DNA of 64,000 nucleotides from JAJCYL01 sp965206015 (GTDB lineage Bacteria > Bacteroidota > Bacteroidia > Cytophagales > Cyclobacteriaceae), in the NCBI GenBank assembly GCA_965206015.1, contig CBDBIW010000015.1, forward strand, positions 124,001 to 188,000, written 5' to 3'. Below are positions 1-8,963 of the stretch, one piece after another; positions within the stretch are counted from its first letter, which is position 1; each line of letters opens with the position of its first letter. A program made the translations under genes and the position numbers. The notes under the pieces are model-generated. The model saw nothing but the letters and a program-made list of their open reading frames with translations. It did no database searches and had not been told where the DNA came from.

Positions 1-740
1 GAAATGTAAAATGAACCGTCTAAAGCATCCAATACGGGTTGTATATCTTGAGTGGTGCCTGATGCAGAACCAAAAATTCCGATCAATAGAAATATTACGA
101 GAGTTATTCCAATTGATGGTACCGTTGTATAGGACATGTATCGGATATGGGTAAACAAATCTGTTCCTGCCATTGCTGGGGCAAGATTCGTAGTATCTGA
201 AAGAGGACTCATTTTGTCACCAAAATAGGCACCAGATATTATTGCACCCGCAATAATGCCGTCCTCTAACCCTAAGGCTCTTCCAATTCCTAATAGTGCT
301 AACCCTATAGTTGCAACTGTAGACCAGGAACTGCCTGTAGCCAGTGAGACTATTGCACATATAATCACGGTTGCAAAGAGGAAGATTGTCGGATTTAAAA
401 TTTGTAAACCATAATATATCATAGTAGGAACGATACCACTTAGCATCCATGTACCTGACAATGACCCAATGAAAAACAGGATAATAATTGCTGGCATTGC
501 AGACCCAATGCTTCTTACAATTCTACCCTGTATGGTTTCCCATTTAACACCCAATTTGCCAGCAACCAATCCTGCTACAGCGGATGCCAGCAATAAAACT
601 ATCTGATTTGATCCGTCAAGTGAGTTGGAAGTAAAGATCCAAACATTAATAAAAAGAAGGACAGTAAGAAAAATGATTGGTATAAATGCCTGAGTTAATG
701 TTGGCTCTTTATGGTCTTCGACTGTTAAAAGGTCGCTCAT
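1..740 (-). CDS. nhaC: Na+/H+ antiporter, NhaC family (C-terminal part outside window)
   Basis: Reading the minus strand from the ATG at 740 gives a continuous frame to the window edge, so the gene is cut by the border. The protein begins MSDLLTVEDHKEPTL and then has successive hydrophobic helices separated by short loops. Visible features typical of NhaC-type antiporters are the segment SLATGSSWSTVATIGLAL and the following GAYFGDKMSPLSDTTNLA, the conserved region thought to line the ion path. It is expected to exchange Na+ for H+ in the inner membrane. It is divergent from the aminomethyltransferase operon, with about 420 bp between the starts. Family assignment is fairly sure; ion specificity is not readable. 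Confidence 0.85.
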   Translation of the reverse strand, partial: MSDLLTVEDHKEPTLTQAFIPIIFLTVLLFINVWIFTSNSLDGSNQIVLLLASAVAGLVAGKLGVKWETIQGRIVRSIGSAMPAIIILFFIGSLSGTWMLSGIVPTMIYYGLQILNPTIFLFATVIICAIVSLATGSSWSTVATIGLALLGIGRALGLEDGIIAGAIISGAYFGDKMSPLSDTTNLAPAMAGTDLFTHIRYMSYTTVPSIGITLVIFLLIGIFGSASGTTQDIQPVLDALDGSFYI

Positions 741-1160
741 TGTTTATTTTAGATAAAGAAGTTTTACATTCTTTGGGTCAAAATCCGTTGAAGATAGCAT
801 ATTTTTTAGTCCTCGCTTAACAATAATTGCTACAATCGGTTTGCAACTATATTTCTCATTAGATATTCCATTCTATTTTGAGAGGTGCTCAATTTGATTG
901 GTATGCGATTCAGTTAAACAATTGTATAATGACTAAAGAAGTTCCTGGAAAATCATAAATTTGGCGCAATGTTCAATTTCCATCATCATATCTCCTCTCT
1001 TCCCTGGGTGATGCTACCAAGCTTGTAATTCCATTATTTCTTTGACTTATCAGCAGGCTTGAGTGGGTCTCTGGAATGTTACTGAATACTTGTACAGTAA
1101 CACTTCAACATGTCTGGTAAGTAATTGCCCAATCAAATTAATCAATACAAATCATTAGCA
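741..1160. other. Divergent intergenic region
   Basis: About 420 bp between the antiporter start and the preferred start of the aminomethyltransferase. I see no coding sequence. It should hold promoters for both divergent units. The only clear structure is a 7-bp inverted repeat close to the right-hand gene, listed separately. Confidence 0.5.
1078..1101. promoter_or_regulatory. Inverted repeat upstream of the aminomethyltransferase operon (possible operator)
   Basis: GTTACTG at 1078-1084 is repeated as CAGTAAC at 1095-1101 with a 10-bp spacer. The repeat lies about 60 bp before the ATG at 1161, where a repressor site would be expected. No T-run follows, so a terminator is unlikely. The regulator is unknown; the operator role is inferred from symmetry and position only. 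Confidence 0.35.
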
Positions 1161-2372
1161 ATGCCAATAAAATCACCTTTTTTTCCTCGAACCTCCCAAT
1201 TGTGCAATAGTATGTATTGGAAGGAATGGGCAGGATATCATGCAGTGAGTTCTTACGAAACACTCCATGATGTGGAATATTTCGCATTTAGATACTCATC
1301 TGGTCTTCTAGACATCACACCATTGTTCAAGTACCAGATTTCTGGACCCGATGCAGCTGCGTTCTTATCAAGAGTTATGGTAAGAGACATTAACAAATTA
1401 AAAGTTGGCCGTGTTACTTACTGCTGCTGGTGTAATGAGGAAGGTAAAGTGGTTGATGACGGAACAGTGATGAGAAGGGATGAAAATGACTTTTTTGTAA
1501 CGTCTGCGGACCCTTGTTTTTCGTGGTTCAGCAGGTTTACGAGGGGATACAATGCCGAAGTCTCTGACATATCTGACCAGGTCGCAGGCCTGGCACTTCA
1601 AGGACCAACTTCTCGAGATATTATAAAACAAATCTGCAATGCAGACCTGGACAATCTTAATTTCTTTTCAACCACTACAGCCAAGGTTAATGAATTTGAG
1701 ATTTACATATCCAGGACAGGTTATACTGGAGATTTGGGATATGAACTATGGGTAGAAAACAAGCATGCCCTGGTGCTGTGGGATTTACTTATGGAAAGCG
1801 GTAGAAATTATGATATCAGACCCGCGGGCCTTGCAGCCCTGGAGGTTACAAGAGTTGAAGCGGGCTTAATTCTTAAAGATGTCGATTATTATAATGCCCT
1901 TCACACTTTAATTGAGGACCGCATGTCCAGCCCATACGAGATTTCCCTTGGCTGGACTGTAAATCTCGAAAGAGAACCATTCAATGGTCAGATGGCATTA
2001 AGAGCTGAGAAACAAGCTGGATCCAAATGGGCAATTGTCGGACTGGACATAGATTGGGTTGAAATAGAAGAATTGTACAATAGACATGGATTACCACCAG
2101 AAGTTGGAAACACTGCCTGGAGAGATTCAATCCCCATTTATACAGACAGTAGTAAAAACAAACAAATTGGTTATGCAACCAGTGGAACGTGGTCGCCCAT
2201 TCTTAAAAAGAATATTGCCTTGGCAACTGTTGAAAAAAAATACGATCAATTAGATAGTAAAGTTCAAATAGAAGTGACAGTAGAGCATAAAAGACATACA
2301 GTTACTGCCACTGTGAGTAAACATCAATTTTACAATCCAGAACGCAAGACGTCCAATCCTGAAAAGTCATGA
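1161..2372 (+). CDS. GcvT-family (folate-binding) aminomethyltransferase-like protein
   Basis: The protein has the GcvT fold: an N-terminal tetrahydrofolate-binding aminomethyltransferase domain (segments LLDITPLFKYQISGPDAAAF, LALQGPTSRDI, SRTGYTGDLGYELWV) and a C-terminal barrel (IGYATSGTWSPILKKNIALA). Family members move a one-carbon unit from a methylated amine to tetrahydrofolate. The frame is open from a TTG at 1125; I prefer the ATG at 1161, which begins MPIKSPFFPRTS, but the TTG cannot be excluded. Its stop overlaps the next gene's ATG (ATGA), so it is translationally coupled to two FAD oxidoreductases. That context points to demethylation or oxidation of a small amine rather than the classic glycine cleavage system, since no gcvH or gcvP is nearby. 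The substrate is unknown. Confidence 0.85.
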   Translation: MPIKSPFFPRTSQLCNSMYWKEWAGYHAVSSYETLHDVEYFAFRYSSGLLDITPLFKYQISGPDAAAFLSRVMVRDINKLKVGRVTYCCWCNEEGKVVDDGTVMRRDENDFFVTSADPCFSWFSRFTRGYNAEVSDISDQVAGLALQGPTSRDIIKQICNADLDNLNFFSTTTAKVNEFEIYISRTGYTGDLGYELWVENKHALVLWDLLMESGRNYDIRPAGLAALEVTRVEAGLILKDVDYYNALHTLIEDRMSSPYEISLGWTVNLEREPFNGQMALRAEKQAGSKWAIVGLDIDWVEIEELYNRHGLPPEVGNTAWRDSIPIYTDSSKNKQIGYATSGTWSPILKKNIALATVEKKYDQLDSKVQIEVTVEHKRHTVTATVSKHQFYNPERKTSNPEKS

Positions 2373-3958
2373 GTAAGCAATACGATTCAATAATTATTGG
2401 TGGAGGTCATAATGGATTGATTTGCGCCGCCTATTTGGCTAAGGCCCGAAGGAAAGTTTTGGTTCTTGAAAAAAGGCATGTTCTTGGTGGAGCAGCTGTT
2501 TCAGAAGAGTTGTATCCCGGATTTACTTTTTCAGTTGCGTCATACGTCGTGAGCCTGTTTCGACCTCATATCATCAGGGAGCTAAACCTTGCAAAACATG
2601 GTTATGAAATCATACCGATGGACTGCTCATTCTTACCGCTACCTAATGGTGATTCGTTGGCAAGATGGGCTGACCCTCAAAGATCCAGGCGGGAAATTTC
2701 CCGTTTCAGCCAAAAAGACGCCGAAACTTATCCTGAGTTCAGCCGCGTAATGACGCACATGGGCAAACTTGCAAAAGCAGTAATAGATCATCCTGCTCCC
2801 GATATAACTTCCATTAACCCAAAAGAGCTTGCCAATATTTTCCGACTAGGGAAAACTTTTAAGGGCCTTGGGCCGGAATTGCTTCATCTTAATACCAAGT
2901 TGGTCACAATGAGTGCTTTGGATTTTCTCGATTTGTGGTTTGAATCGGATGTCCTTAAAGCACCAATGTCAGTGAGTGGCATCATTGGCACTTTTCAGGG
3001 AGTCAGATCACCAGGAACTGCGTATGTATTGCTGCATCATTATATGGGCCAATTAGATGGAAGTTTCCGTTCCTGGGGTTTCTCAAAAGGAGGAACAGGA
3101 GGAGTTAGCTTGGCTTGCGCCAGTGCCGCAAGGTCCTTGGGTACTGAGATTCGTACTGAGACATCCGTTCAGCAAGTGCTGATAAAAAATGGACAAGCCC
3201 GAGGCGTTGTTCTTGAGAATGGGGATGAGATTCTTGCCAATTCGGTTGTCTCAAACCTTGACCCAAACCGAACTTACCTCAAAATGGTTGGAGAGGATCA
3301 ATTAGATGAAGATGTTGTAAAAGAGATCAAAAGATACAAATTGAGAGGAAGTTCGGGGAAAGTTAACCTTGCTCTTGACCGTGTTCCAGAATTTAGTTGT
3401 CGACCTGGAGTTGGGGACCATATCAGGGGCGATATTGCCATTGCTCCAAGCATAGACTACCTGGAAAAGGCATTTGATCAAGCCAAATACGGAGAATTCT
3501 CTAGCCGGCCCTATATAAATGCGGTTATTCCTTCATTAACAGATCCTTCTGTTGCACCACCCGGCAAGCACATAATTTCATGTTTTGTACAATATGCCCC
3601 ATATCATATCAAAGAAGGTGCTGAAAACTGGCCTAAGTACCGGGAAGCTTTTGGCGATGCAGTAGTAGACACTATGGCAGAATATATCCCTGGCTTAAAA
3701 GATAGAATCTTGTACAGACAAGTGTTGACGCCTTGGGACATTGAGCAAACCATGGGACTAACTGAAGGGAATATCTTCCAGGGTGAATTGAGCCTGGAGC
3801 AACTATTATTTCAACGGCCACTTGCTGGATATGCTAAATATAAAACATCTATAGACAAACTGTGGATGTGTGGATCAGGAACGCACCCAGGTGGAGGAAT
3901 AATGGGAGCTGGGGGTGAATTGTGTGCCAAAACGATGTTAAACGCAAGAGCCATTTAA
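2369..3958 (+). CDS. FAD-dependent oxidoreductase, PYROXD2/phytoene-desaturase-like (first copy)
   Basis: A 529-residue flavoprotein. The N-terminus carries the dinucleotide-binding motif IIGGGHNGLICAAYLAKA (about residues 8-25) followed by VLEKRHVLGGAAVSEE. The C-terminus has the FAD-closing motif MCGSGTHPGGGIMGAGG. This pattern and length fit the PYROXD2 branch of the CrtI/amine-oxidase superfamily. Cytoplasmic, with no signal peptide. It overlaps the aminomethyltransferase by 4 bp, and a paralogue starts 12 bp after its stop, so the three form one operon. The reaction is not known; oxidation of a compound that feeds the GcvT-like enzyme is an inference from the context. Confidence 0.85.
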   Translation: MSKQYDSIIIGGGHNGLICAAYLAKARRKVLVLEKRHVLGGAAVSEELYPGFTFSVASYVVSLFRPHIIRELNLAKHGYEIIPMDCSFLPLPNGDSLARWADPQRSRREISRFSQKDAETYPEFSRVMTHMGKLAKAVIDHPAPDITSINPKELANIFRLGKTFKGLGPELLHLNTKLVTMSALDFLDLWFESDVLKAPMSVSGIIGTFQGVRSPGTAYVLLHHYMGQLDGSFRSWGFSKGGTGGVSLACASAARSLGTEIRTETSVQQVLIKNGQARGVVLENGDEILANSVVSNLDPNRTYLKMVGEDQLDEDVVKEIKRYKLRGSSGKVNLALDRVPEFSCRPGVGDHIRGDIAIAPSIDYLEKAFDQAKYGEFSSRPYINAVIPSLTDPSVAPPGKHIISCFVQYAPYHIKEGAENWPKYREAFGDAVVDTMAEYIPGLKDRILYRQVLTPWDIEQTMGLTEGNIFQGELSLEQLLFQRPLAGYAKYKTSIDKLWMCGSGTHPGGGIMGAGGELCAKTMLNARAI

Positions 3959-3970
3959 TAGACTAAAGCC

Positions 3971-5515
3971 ATGAACGATAAGTATGATGTAATAGTAATT
4001 GGTGGAGGACATAATGGTTTAACGGTAGCTTCAAAACTGGCAAAACGTGGAAAGAAAGTCCTTCTTATAGAGAAAAGGGGCATTTTGGGTGGAATAGCTG
4101 CGGGTGAGGAATTTCATCCTGGTTACAGATCCAATGGTTTAGTTCATGACACCAGCAACATAAGAAGGGATGTCGTTAAATATTTGAATTTAACGAATTA
4201 TGGATTGAAAATCAGCTCTGGGAGACCTAAAACGGCCATCCTTGGAAGTAATGGAGAATGCATCACGGTTTCGGATGATGTCTCCGAAACAAGCTTGGAA
4301 ATAGCCAAATATTCGGCAAAAGACGCCGAGGCATACAAGGACTACCAGTCGTTCATTGCCGCAATTCGACCATTCATCAATGGCCTAATGAATGAAATGC
4401 CTCCTGATCTGATGAAATTGGGCACCAAGGATATTTGGACACTATTGAAGAAAGCCATTGGCCTTAAGAGGCTTGGCAATAAGGTTATGCTGGAATTCTT
4501 GAAAGCGGTGCCAATGAGTGTGGCAGATTTCATTAATGAGAAGTTTGAAACAGAATTCATAAAGGCTGGTCTGGTTGCCCCGGCGATCTATCATTCGCAT
4601 ACCGGACCCTGGTCTTCCTATTCTACACTCAATCTTCTACTGTGGGAATGTGCAGCGGTAAGCACGGTAACTGGAGGACCTCAATCATTGATTGCCGCTT
4701 TGGAAAAAATTGCTAGAGCATCTGGGGTTGAAATTCAAATAAATAGTGCTGTTGACAAAGTTCTTTTAGGTAATATAAGTCAGGTGACGGGTGTGAAGCT
4801 CACGAATGGTGAAACATATAATGCTCCGATAGTCGTATCTTCATGTACGCCTAAAGTCTCATTTTATGATCTTTTGCAACCTAATCAAATAGAATATTCG
4901 CTTGAACATGCAATCAAGCATTTCCGGTCTCGTGGGACAGCAGTAAAAGTTAATCTTGCGCTTGACAAAAAACTTGTCCTGAATGGTATAGCTGATATTG
5001 AATTTACTCGAACTGGCAACTCCATTGATGAGATGGAGAAATCGTTTGATTTTGTGAAATATAAACAGTTTTCTGATAATCCTATTTTGGATATTCATGT
5101 ACCAACAGTTGCCAACCCGGAATTGGCACCCGAAGGGCATAGTGTAGCCTCAATATTTGCTCATTTTGCACCGTATGAACTTGAAGGAGGCTGGTCAGAA
5201 TCTCAAAAAGAAGTATTGGGTAACAATGTCATCCGGTCCTTGGAGAAGTATTCACCCAATGTCTCCAAATCAGTAATTGGAATGGAGGTGTTATCACCCC
5301 AAGATCTGGAAGAACGCTATAGTCTGACCAATGGACATGTTTATCATGGAGAGCACACAGTAGATCAGCTACTTACAAGACCGCTTCCTTCTTGCATGAG
5401 GTACTCCACCCCAATAGCGGGATTATATCTGTGTGGAGCAGGGTCACATCCCGGTGGTGGAATAACTTGTGCCCCGGGAGCTTTGGCAAGTAAGGCAATT
5501 TTGAAGAAATTATAG
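3971..5515 (+). CDS. FAD-dependent oxidoreductase, PYROXD2/phytoene-desaturase-like (second copy)
   Basis: A 514-residue paralogue of the preceding gene with the same layout: VIGGGHNGLTVASKLAKRG at the N-terminus, LIEKRGILGGIAAGEEFHPG just after, and CGAGSHPGGGITCAPG at the C-terminus. The two copies are clearly related but diverged throughout, so this is an old duplication, and they may work as a heteromeric pair or act on successive intermediates (inference). It is the last gene of the operon; the DNA downstream holds only a broken NUDIX gene. Confidence 0.85.
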   Translation: MNDKYDVIVIGGGHNGLTVASKLAKRGKKVLLIEKRGILGGIAAGEEFHPGYRSNGLVHDTSNIRRDVVKYLNLTNYGLKISSGRPKTAILGSNGECITVSDDVSETSLEIAKYSAKDAEAYKDYQSFIAAIRPFINGLMNEMPPDLMKLGTKDIWTLLKKAIGLKRLGNKVMLEFLKAVPMSVADFINEKFETEFIKAGLVAPAIYHSHTGPWSSYSTLNLLLWECAAVSTVTGGPQSLIAALEKIARASGVEIQINSAVDKVLLGNISQVTGVKLTNGETYNAPIVVSSCTPKVSFYDLLQPNQIEYSLEHAIKHFRSRGTAVKVNLALDKKLVLNGIADIEFTRTGNSIDEMEKSFDFVKYKQFSDNPILDIHVPTVANPELAPEGHSVASIFAHFAPYELEGGWSESQKEVLGNNVIRSLEKYSPNVSKSVIGMEVLSPQDLEERYSLTNGHVYHGEHTVDQLLTRPLPSCMRYSTPIAGLYLCGAGSHPGGGITCAPGALASKAILKKL

Positions 5516-5561
5516 TTATTAGAAAGTCAGCCATATATTCGGCCAAACAAATATTCTTCAA

Positions 5562-5874
5562 ATGAATTCAAGAATAAAGAACGTCAGTGAGGAAACTGGC
5601 TATAGGTTATCTAAAGTCAGAAAAGTATTTGAGGCTTATATATCACCTATCACCGGGTTCAGTAGCTGAGATATTGTGCTTTTTTGTAGCTGAATACGCG
5701 AGTGATATGCAGGTAAATGAGGGTGGAGGGGTTGGTAACGGAGAGGATATTGTTGAGGTTTTGGAATTGAAGTTTGATAAAGCACCAGGAATGGTCCAAA
5801 ATGGTGATATTCAAGATGGAAAAACAATAATGTTGCTCCAATTTGCCCAAATCAATCACCTATTCAGGACTTAA
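5562..5874 (+). pseudogene. Broken NUDIX hydrolase, NudK (GDP-mannose pyrophosphatase)-like remnant
   Basis: Two overlapping reading frames together resemble the C-terminal half of a NudK-type NUDIX hydrolase. The first frame gives SEETGYRLSKVRKVFEAYIS, which contains the end of the NUDIX box (EE-TG). It then breaks near 5645-5670. The second frame continues SPGSVAEILCFFVAEY and EDIEVLEL-like text (DIVEVLELKFDKAPGM) to DGKTIMLLQFAQIN. The N-terminal half of the domain, including most of the NUDIX box, is absent. A functional enzyme is unlikely. Identification is from remembered family patterns. Confidence 0.65.
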
Positions 5875-5876
5875 TA

Positions 5877-6224
5877 TCAGTCCCAAACAAATTTCCAGTT
5901 ACCATCTGGTTGTCGTTTCCATACTGTATGGAATATGCCAGTACTTTTCGAGATATTTCCTAATGAAATCAGTAACTGAATAGGTGTATGGTCCATAGGT
6001 GTAAGCTAATTCACCTGACTCGGCCAGATCCACAAAATCGAGAACCCATTCTAATGTAACATTGGGATTTGCAGGAGAGCCTTCAAATCTTGCCTTTATG
6101 GCAGCTTTTCCCTCTACTACACTATTATTTCTACTTTCCACTCTTCAATGGAGCCATCTTTACCTTGGGGAGCGCATGCAATTACTAATAATATCAGAAT
6201 GAGATATAGAGGTGTATTTTTCAT
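5877..6224 (-). pseudogene. Frameshifted DUF4440/SnoaL-like lipoprotein
   Basis: The minus strand from the ATG at 6224 begins MKNTPLYLILILLVIACAPQ, a lipoprotein signal with a lipobox-like IAC. The frame then breaks near 6130. A second frame carries NNSVVEGKAAIKARFEG and LAYTYGPYTYSVTD, and a third ends in VWKRQPDGNWKFVWD, a typical DUF4440 C-terminus. At least two frameshifts separate the pieces. DUF4440 proteins are small cone-shaped NTF2-like folds, often secreted in Bacteroidota. This copy is almost certainly inactive. Confidence 0.6.
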
Positions 6225-6249
6225 CAGGTCTAGGTGATACCTCTAATCT

Positions 6250-6825
6250 CTATAAATTTTGGTTCTGTGATGACATTTCCAGCAGAATATTTACTGTCTT
6301 CCAATTTCGCGTAGTGGCATTTACTTTTAATTTACTTTCAAAGAAGTTATTGTTCATTTTAGCCTTACCATAGCCATTAGGGGGAAATAAAAATACAATG
6401 TCACCATCCACAACATATTTTTCGGGACTGTAATCGACATCTTTTAAATTTTCGACTTTCTCCTGTTGAGGCTTATCCGATAAAAATGTAATGTAGATGA
6501 GCTTAGGATCAACTTCTTCTTCTCCGACGAAGGGATTTCTTGTTAAGACATCCTTAAAGTCTGACGGCGTTCTTACCAATGTTGGGACTTCAAAGCCATA
6601 TTTTTCCTGGATTTTATTCCGAATCAGGTTTTCTAATTCTCCGGAAGACTTGCCACCACATTCAAAGACAATGTTACCACTTTGAATGTAGATGTTACCA
6701 CTTTGAATGTAGATTTGGATGTTGTCAAAGCTCAATTCCGCCAAGTGCATTCTAAGGTCTGCCATCTTGACCAATTTCTGACCACTGACATTGATTCCAC
6801 GAAGTAAGGCTATATAGGTGCTCAT
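6250..6825 (-). CDS. DUF1697 protein
   Basis: Begins MSTYIALLRGINVSGQK and continues with KMADLRMHLAELSFDNIQIYIQS, the N-terminal signature of the DUF1697 family, whose function is unknown. The C-terminal part (ATTRNWKTVNILLEM) is also typical. The protein has 191 residues, slightly longer than usual because an in-frame 21-bp tandem duplication repeats the residues IYIQSGN within the conserved motif. Its ATG overlaps the stop of the upstream glycosyltransferase by 4 bp (6822-6825), so the two are cotranscribed. Whether the duplication abolishes folding is unknown. Confidence 0.85.
   Translation of the reverse strand: MSTYIALLRGINVSGQKLVKMADLRMHLAELSFDNIQIYIQSGNIYIQSGNIVFECGGKSSGELENLIRNKIQEKYGFEVPTLVRTPSDFKDVLTRNPFVGEEEVDPKLIYITFLSDKPQQEKVENLKDVDYSPEKYVVDGDIVFLFPPNGYGKAKMNNNFFESKLKVNATTRNWKTVNILLEMSSQNQNL
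6671..6712. repeat. 21-bp perfect tandem duplication inside the DUF1697 gene
   Basis: The 21-bp unit at 6671-6691 is repeated exactly at 6692-6712. It is in frame and duplicates seven residues (IYIQSGN) of the conserved N-terminal motif. The two units are identical, which suggests recent replication slippage. Confidence 0.9.
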
Positions 6826-8099
6826 TTTAGCTTTCCGTAAACTCCAATCACTTTACTAGCCGCTTTTTCCCAGCTTGTGTTGGCCGCTTCTTTTTGAACT
6901 TTCTTCGCATATACTTTCGTCTCTTCTGGATTATTAATTAATCCATCAATGGCATCAGCCATTTTGTACGTTTCCCAACATTCAAATGAAAGTGCCGAGG
7001 TTAGTACTTCTAATGCACCTGTCTGTTTAGAGAGAACCACCGGAATGCCTGAGAAGGCAGCTTCCAATGTAACCATACCAAAGGGTTCAGCACTAGCCGG
7101 CATTAAAAAAATATCAGTTTTCGCAAAGAGCTTCTTGACTTTCTCAGTTGATAAAAACCCTGGAAAACTAAATTTGTTTTGAAGGTTCAGTTGATTGACT
7201 TTATCCTTGATGCCAGACAAAAGGTATCCCTCACCTGCCATCACAAATCGATAGTTTGAATTACGATCGCCCAATGTCTTCGCCACATCAACAAATAGTG
7301 AAGGTGCCTTTTGTCTGGCAAGACGTCCCAAAAAGGTAACAGTTTTCAATTTGGAAGAACTAGCTTTCCGGGGTGGTGTTTTAGAAAATTCCTGAGAAAA
7401 CGAGTTATGAACTATTGTAATTTTCTTTGGTTCTATCAAGTAGTGCTCTACTAATATCTTCCTGGTCAAATTACTGACCGTTATCACATGATCAGCATTT
7501 TCAAAACTCTTTTTTTCCAGTTCAAAAATGTCCTGATCGATATTAGGGAATGAACGTTCAAACTCGGTGGAGTGAACATGTAGAATCACTGGTTTGTTAG
7601 CTTTTGCACCAGCCGCAAGCGAAGCTGGGTAAGTCATCCAGTCATGGCCGTGGATAACATCGTATTTTTCCACGGAAGCTAATTCAGTAGCCACAATTGC
7701 TAAACGAGTGACTTCTTCCGTCAAGTTCTGACCATACCCACCTTCAAACTGATAGGATTCTTTTAAGACCTTAATTTTCTTGGTGATACCAGGTATCTTT
7801 TGCTGTTGTAACTGCTTGTAATCAGTATTAGAAAGGTAAGGCATCAACATGCTCCCTATTTCAATGTAAGTGATCTTTTCCCGGTACTCCTGTTCTATTA
7901 TCTCACCGGTTTTCACTTGAACTTTACTGGCGTCGATTATTTTCCATTTCCCCTTTAAGGGTTTCTTCTTAAATGTGGGTAGGACGAAGCTGACATCTGC
8001 ATTTTGCTTTGCCAGGCCGTCGAGTAACCCATGTGTGGCAACCCCTAACCCCCCTGAGATTTCGGGAGGATATTCCCATCCAAACATAAGTACTTTCAT
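6822..8099 (-). CDS. Glycosyltransferase, GT4/GT5 type (glycogen-synthase-like)
   Basis: A 425-residue GT-B fold enzyme. The N-terminal start MKVLMFGWEYPPEISGGLGV has the GGLG nucleotide-sugar motif typical of starch/glycogen synthase-like enzymes. HGHDWMTYPA lies mid-protein, and the C-terminal domain has VTFLGRLARQKAP and the acidic motif MPASAEPFGMVTLEAAFSG. No signal peptide, so it acts in the cytoplasm. The likely product is an alpha-glucan or another sugar conjugate; specificity is not readable. It is the first gene of a two-gene unit with the DUF1697 gene. Confidence 0.85.
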   Translation of the reverse strand: MKVLMFGWEYPPEISGGLGVATHGLLDGLAKQNADVSFVLPTFKKKPLKGKWKIIDASKVQVKTGEIIEQEYREKITYIEIGSMLMPYLSNTDYKQLQQQKIPGITKKIKVLKESYQFEGGYGQNLTEEVTRLAIVATELASVEKYDVIHGHDWMTYPASLAAGAKANKPVILHVHSTEFERSFPNIDQDIFELEKKSFENADHVITVSNLTRKILVEHYLIEPKKITIVHNSFSQEFSKTPPRKASSSKLKTVTFLGRLARQKAPSLFVDVAKTLGDRNSNYRFVMAGEGYLLSGIKDKVNQLNLQNKFSFPGFLSTEKVKKLFAKTDIFLMPASAEPFGMVTLEAAFSGIPVVLSKQTGALEVLTSALSFECWETYKMADAIDGLINNPEETKVYAKKVQKEAANTSWEKAASKVIGVYGKLK

Positions 8100-8204
8100 A
8101 ACGAACTGAATTTATTACATTTTAGGGTTTCACGCAAAGGTGCTAAGTCGTAAAGCATTGAATTAACTTCTCCTGGTGTGTTGCGCCTTTGTGTGCAATC
8201 AATT

Positions 8205-8963
8205 CTAAATCGCCAAGACAATGTTGGCAAAATCTCTTGAATTTAGGGATGCACCCCCTACTAATCCACCATCTACATCTGGTTGACCAAAAATCTCAAC
8301 TGCATTGGACGGTTTCACACTTCCACCATATAGAATGGGCACTCCTCCAGCGATTTCACTACCGAATTTTGTGGCTAAATGATCTCTCAGTTCTTTGTGC
8401 ATTTCTTGTGCTTGACCAGAACTGGCAGTCTTACCGGTACCAATGGCCCAAATGGGTTCATAGGCGATCACCAACTTCTTTATTTCGTCGTTAGACAGGT
8501 GAAAAAGTCCGTTGGCCAACTGTTGTTTGACGAAATCTAAGTGGCTTCCTGATTCCCGAATATTTAATGATTCACCGCAGCAAAAAATTGGAATAAGGTC
8601 TTGTTCAAATGCTTTGGAAACTTTTTTAGCGAGCAGTTCATCGCTTTCATTAAGATATTCACGGCACTCGCTATGACCTACAATTACATAGTCAACCCCC
8701 ATGCCCTTCAGCATTGCAGCGGCTACTTCGCCAGTAAAAGCTCCCGAATCCGCTTCATGACAATTTTGTGCGCCTACGGAGATTTGATTTTCGCCAATAT
8801 CTCTTCTGGTCATACCTAGATATGGATAGGGGGGGCATAATACTACAACAACATCATTTTGTTGTTCACTGGCTAAAATGTTGACTACTTCGGAAGTCAA
8901 TTTCTTTGCTTCATCCACAGTGGTATTCATTTTCCAATTTCCTGCAACTACTTTTTTCCTCAT
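8205..8963 (-). CDS. tpiA: Triosephosphate isomerase
   Basis: A 252-residue TIM barrel that interconverts dihydroxyacetone phosphate and glyceraldehyde 3-phosphate in glycolysis. Diagnostic motifs are the N-terminal VAGNWKMN with the catalytic Lys, the catalytic-His region VIVGHSECRE, the catalytic-Glu loop VIAYEPIWAIGTGKTAS and the phosphate loop YGGSVKPSNA. Length and motifs are complete. It stands alone; the flanks hold short non-coding stretches. Confidence 0.97.
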   Translation of the reverse strand: MRKKVVAGNWKMNTTVDEAKKLTSEVVNILASEQQNDVVVVLCPPYPYLGMTRRDIGENQISVGAQNCHEADSGAFTGEVAAAMLKGMGVDYVIVGHSECREYLNESDELLAKKVSKAFEQDLIPIFCCGESLNIRESGSHLDFVKQQLANGLFHLSNDEIKKLVIAYEPIWAIGTGKTASSGQAQEMHKELRDHLATKFGSEIAGGVPILYGGSVKPSNAVEIFGQPDVDGGLVGGASLNSRDFANIVLAI

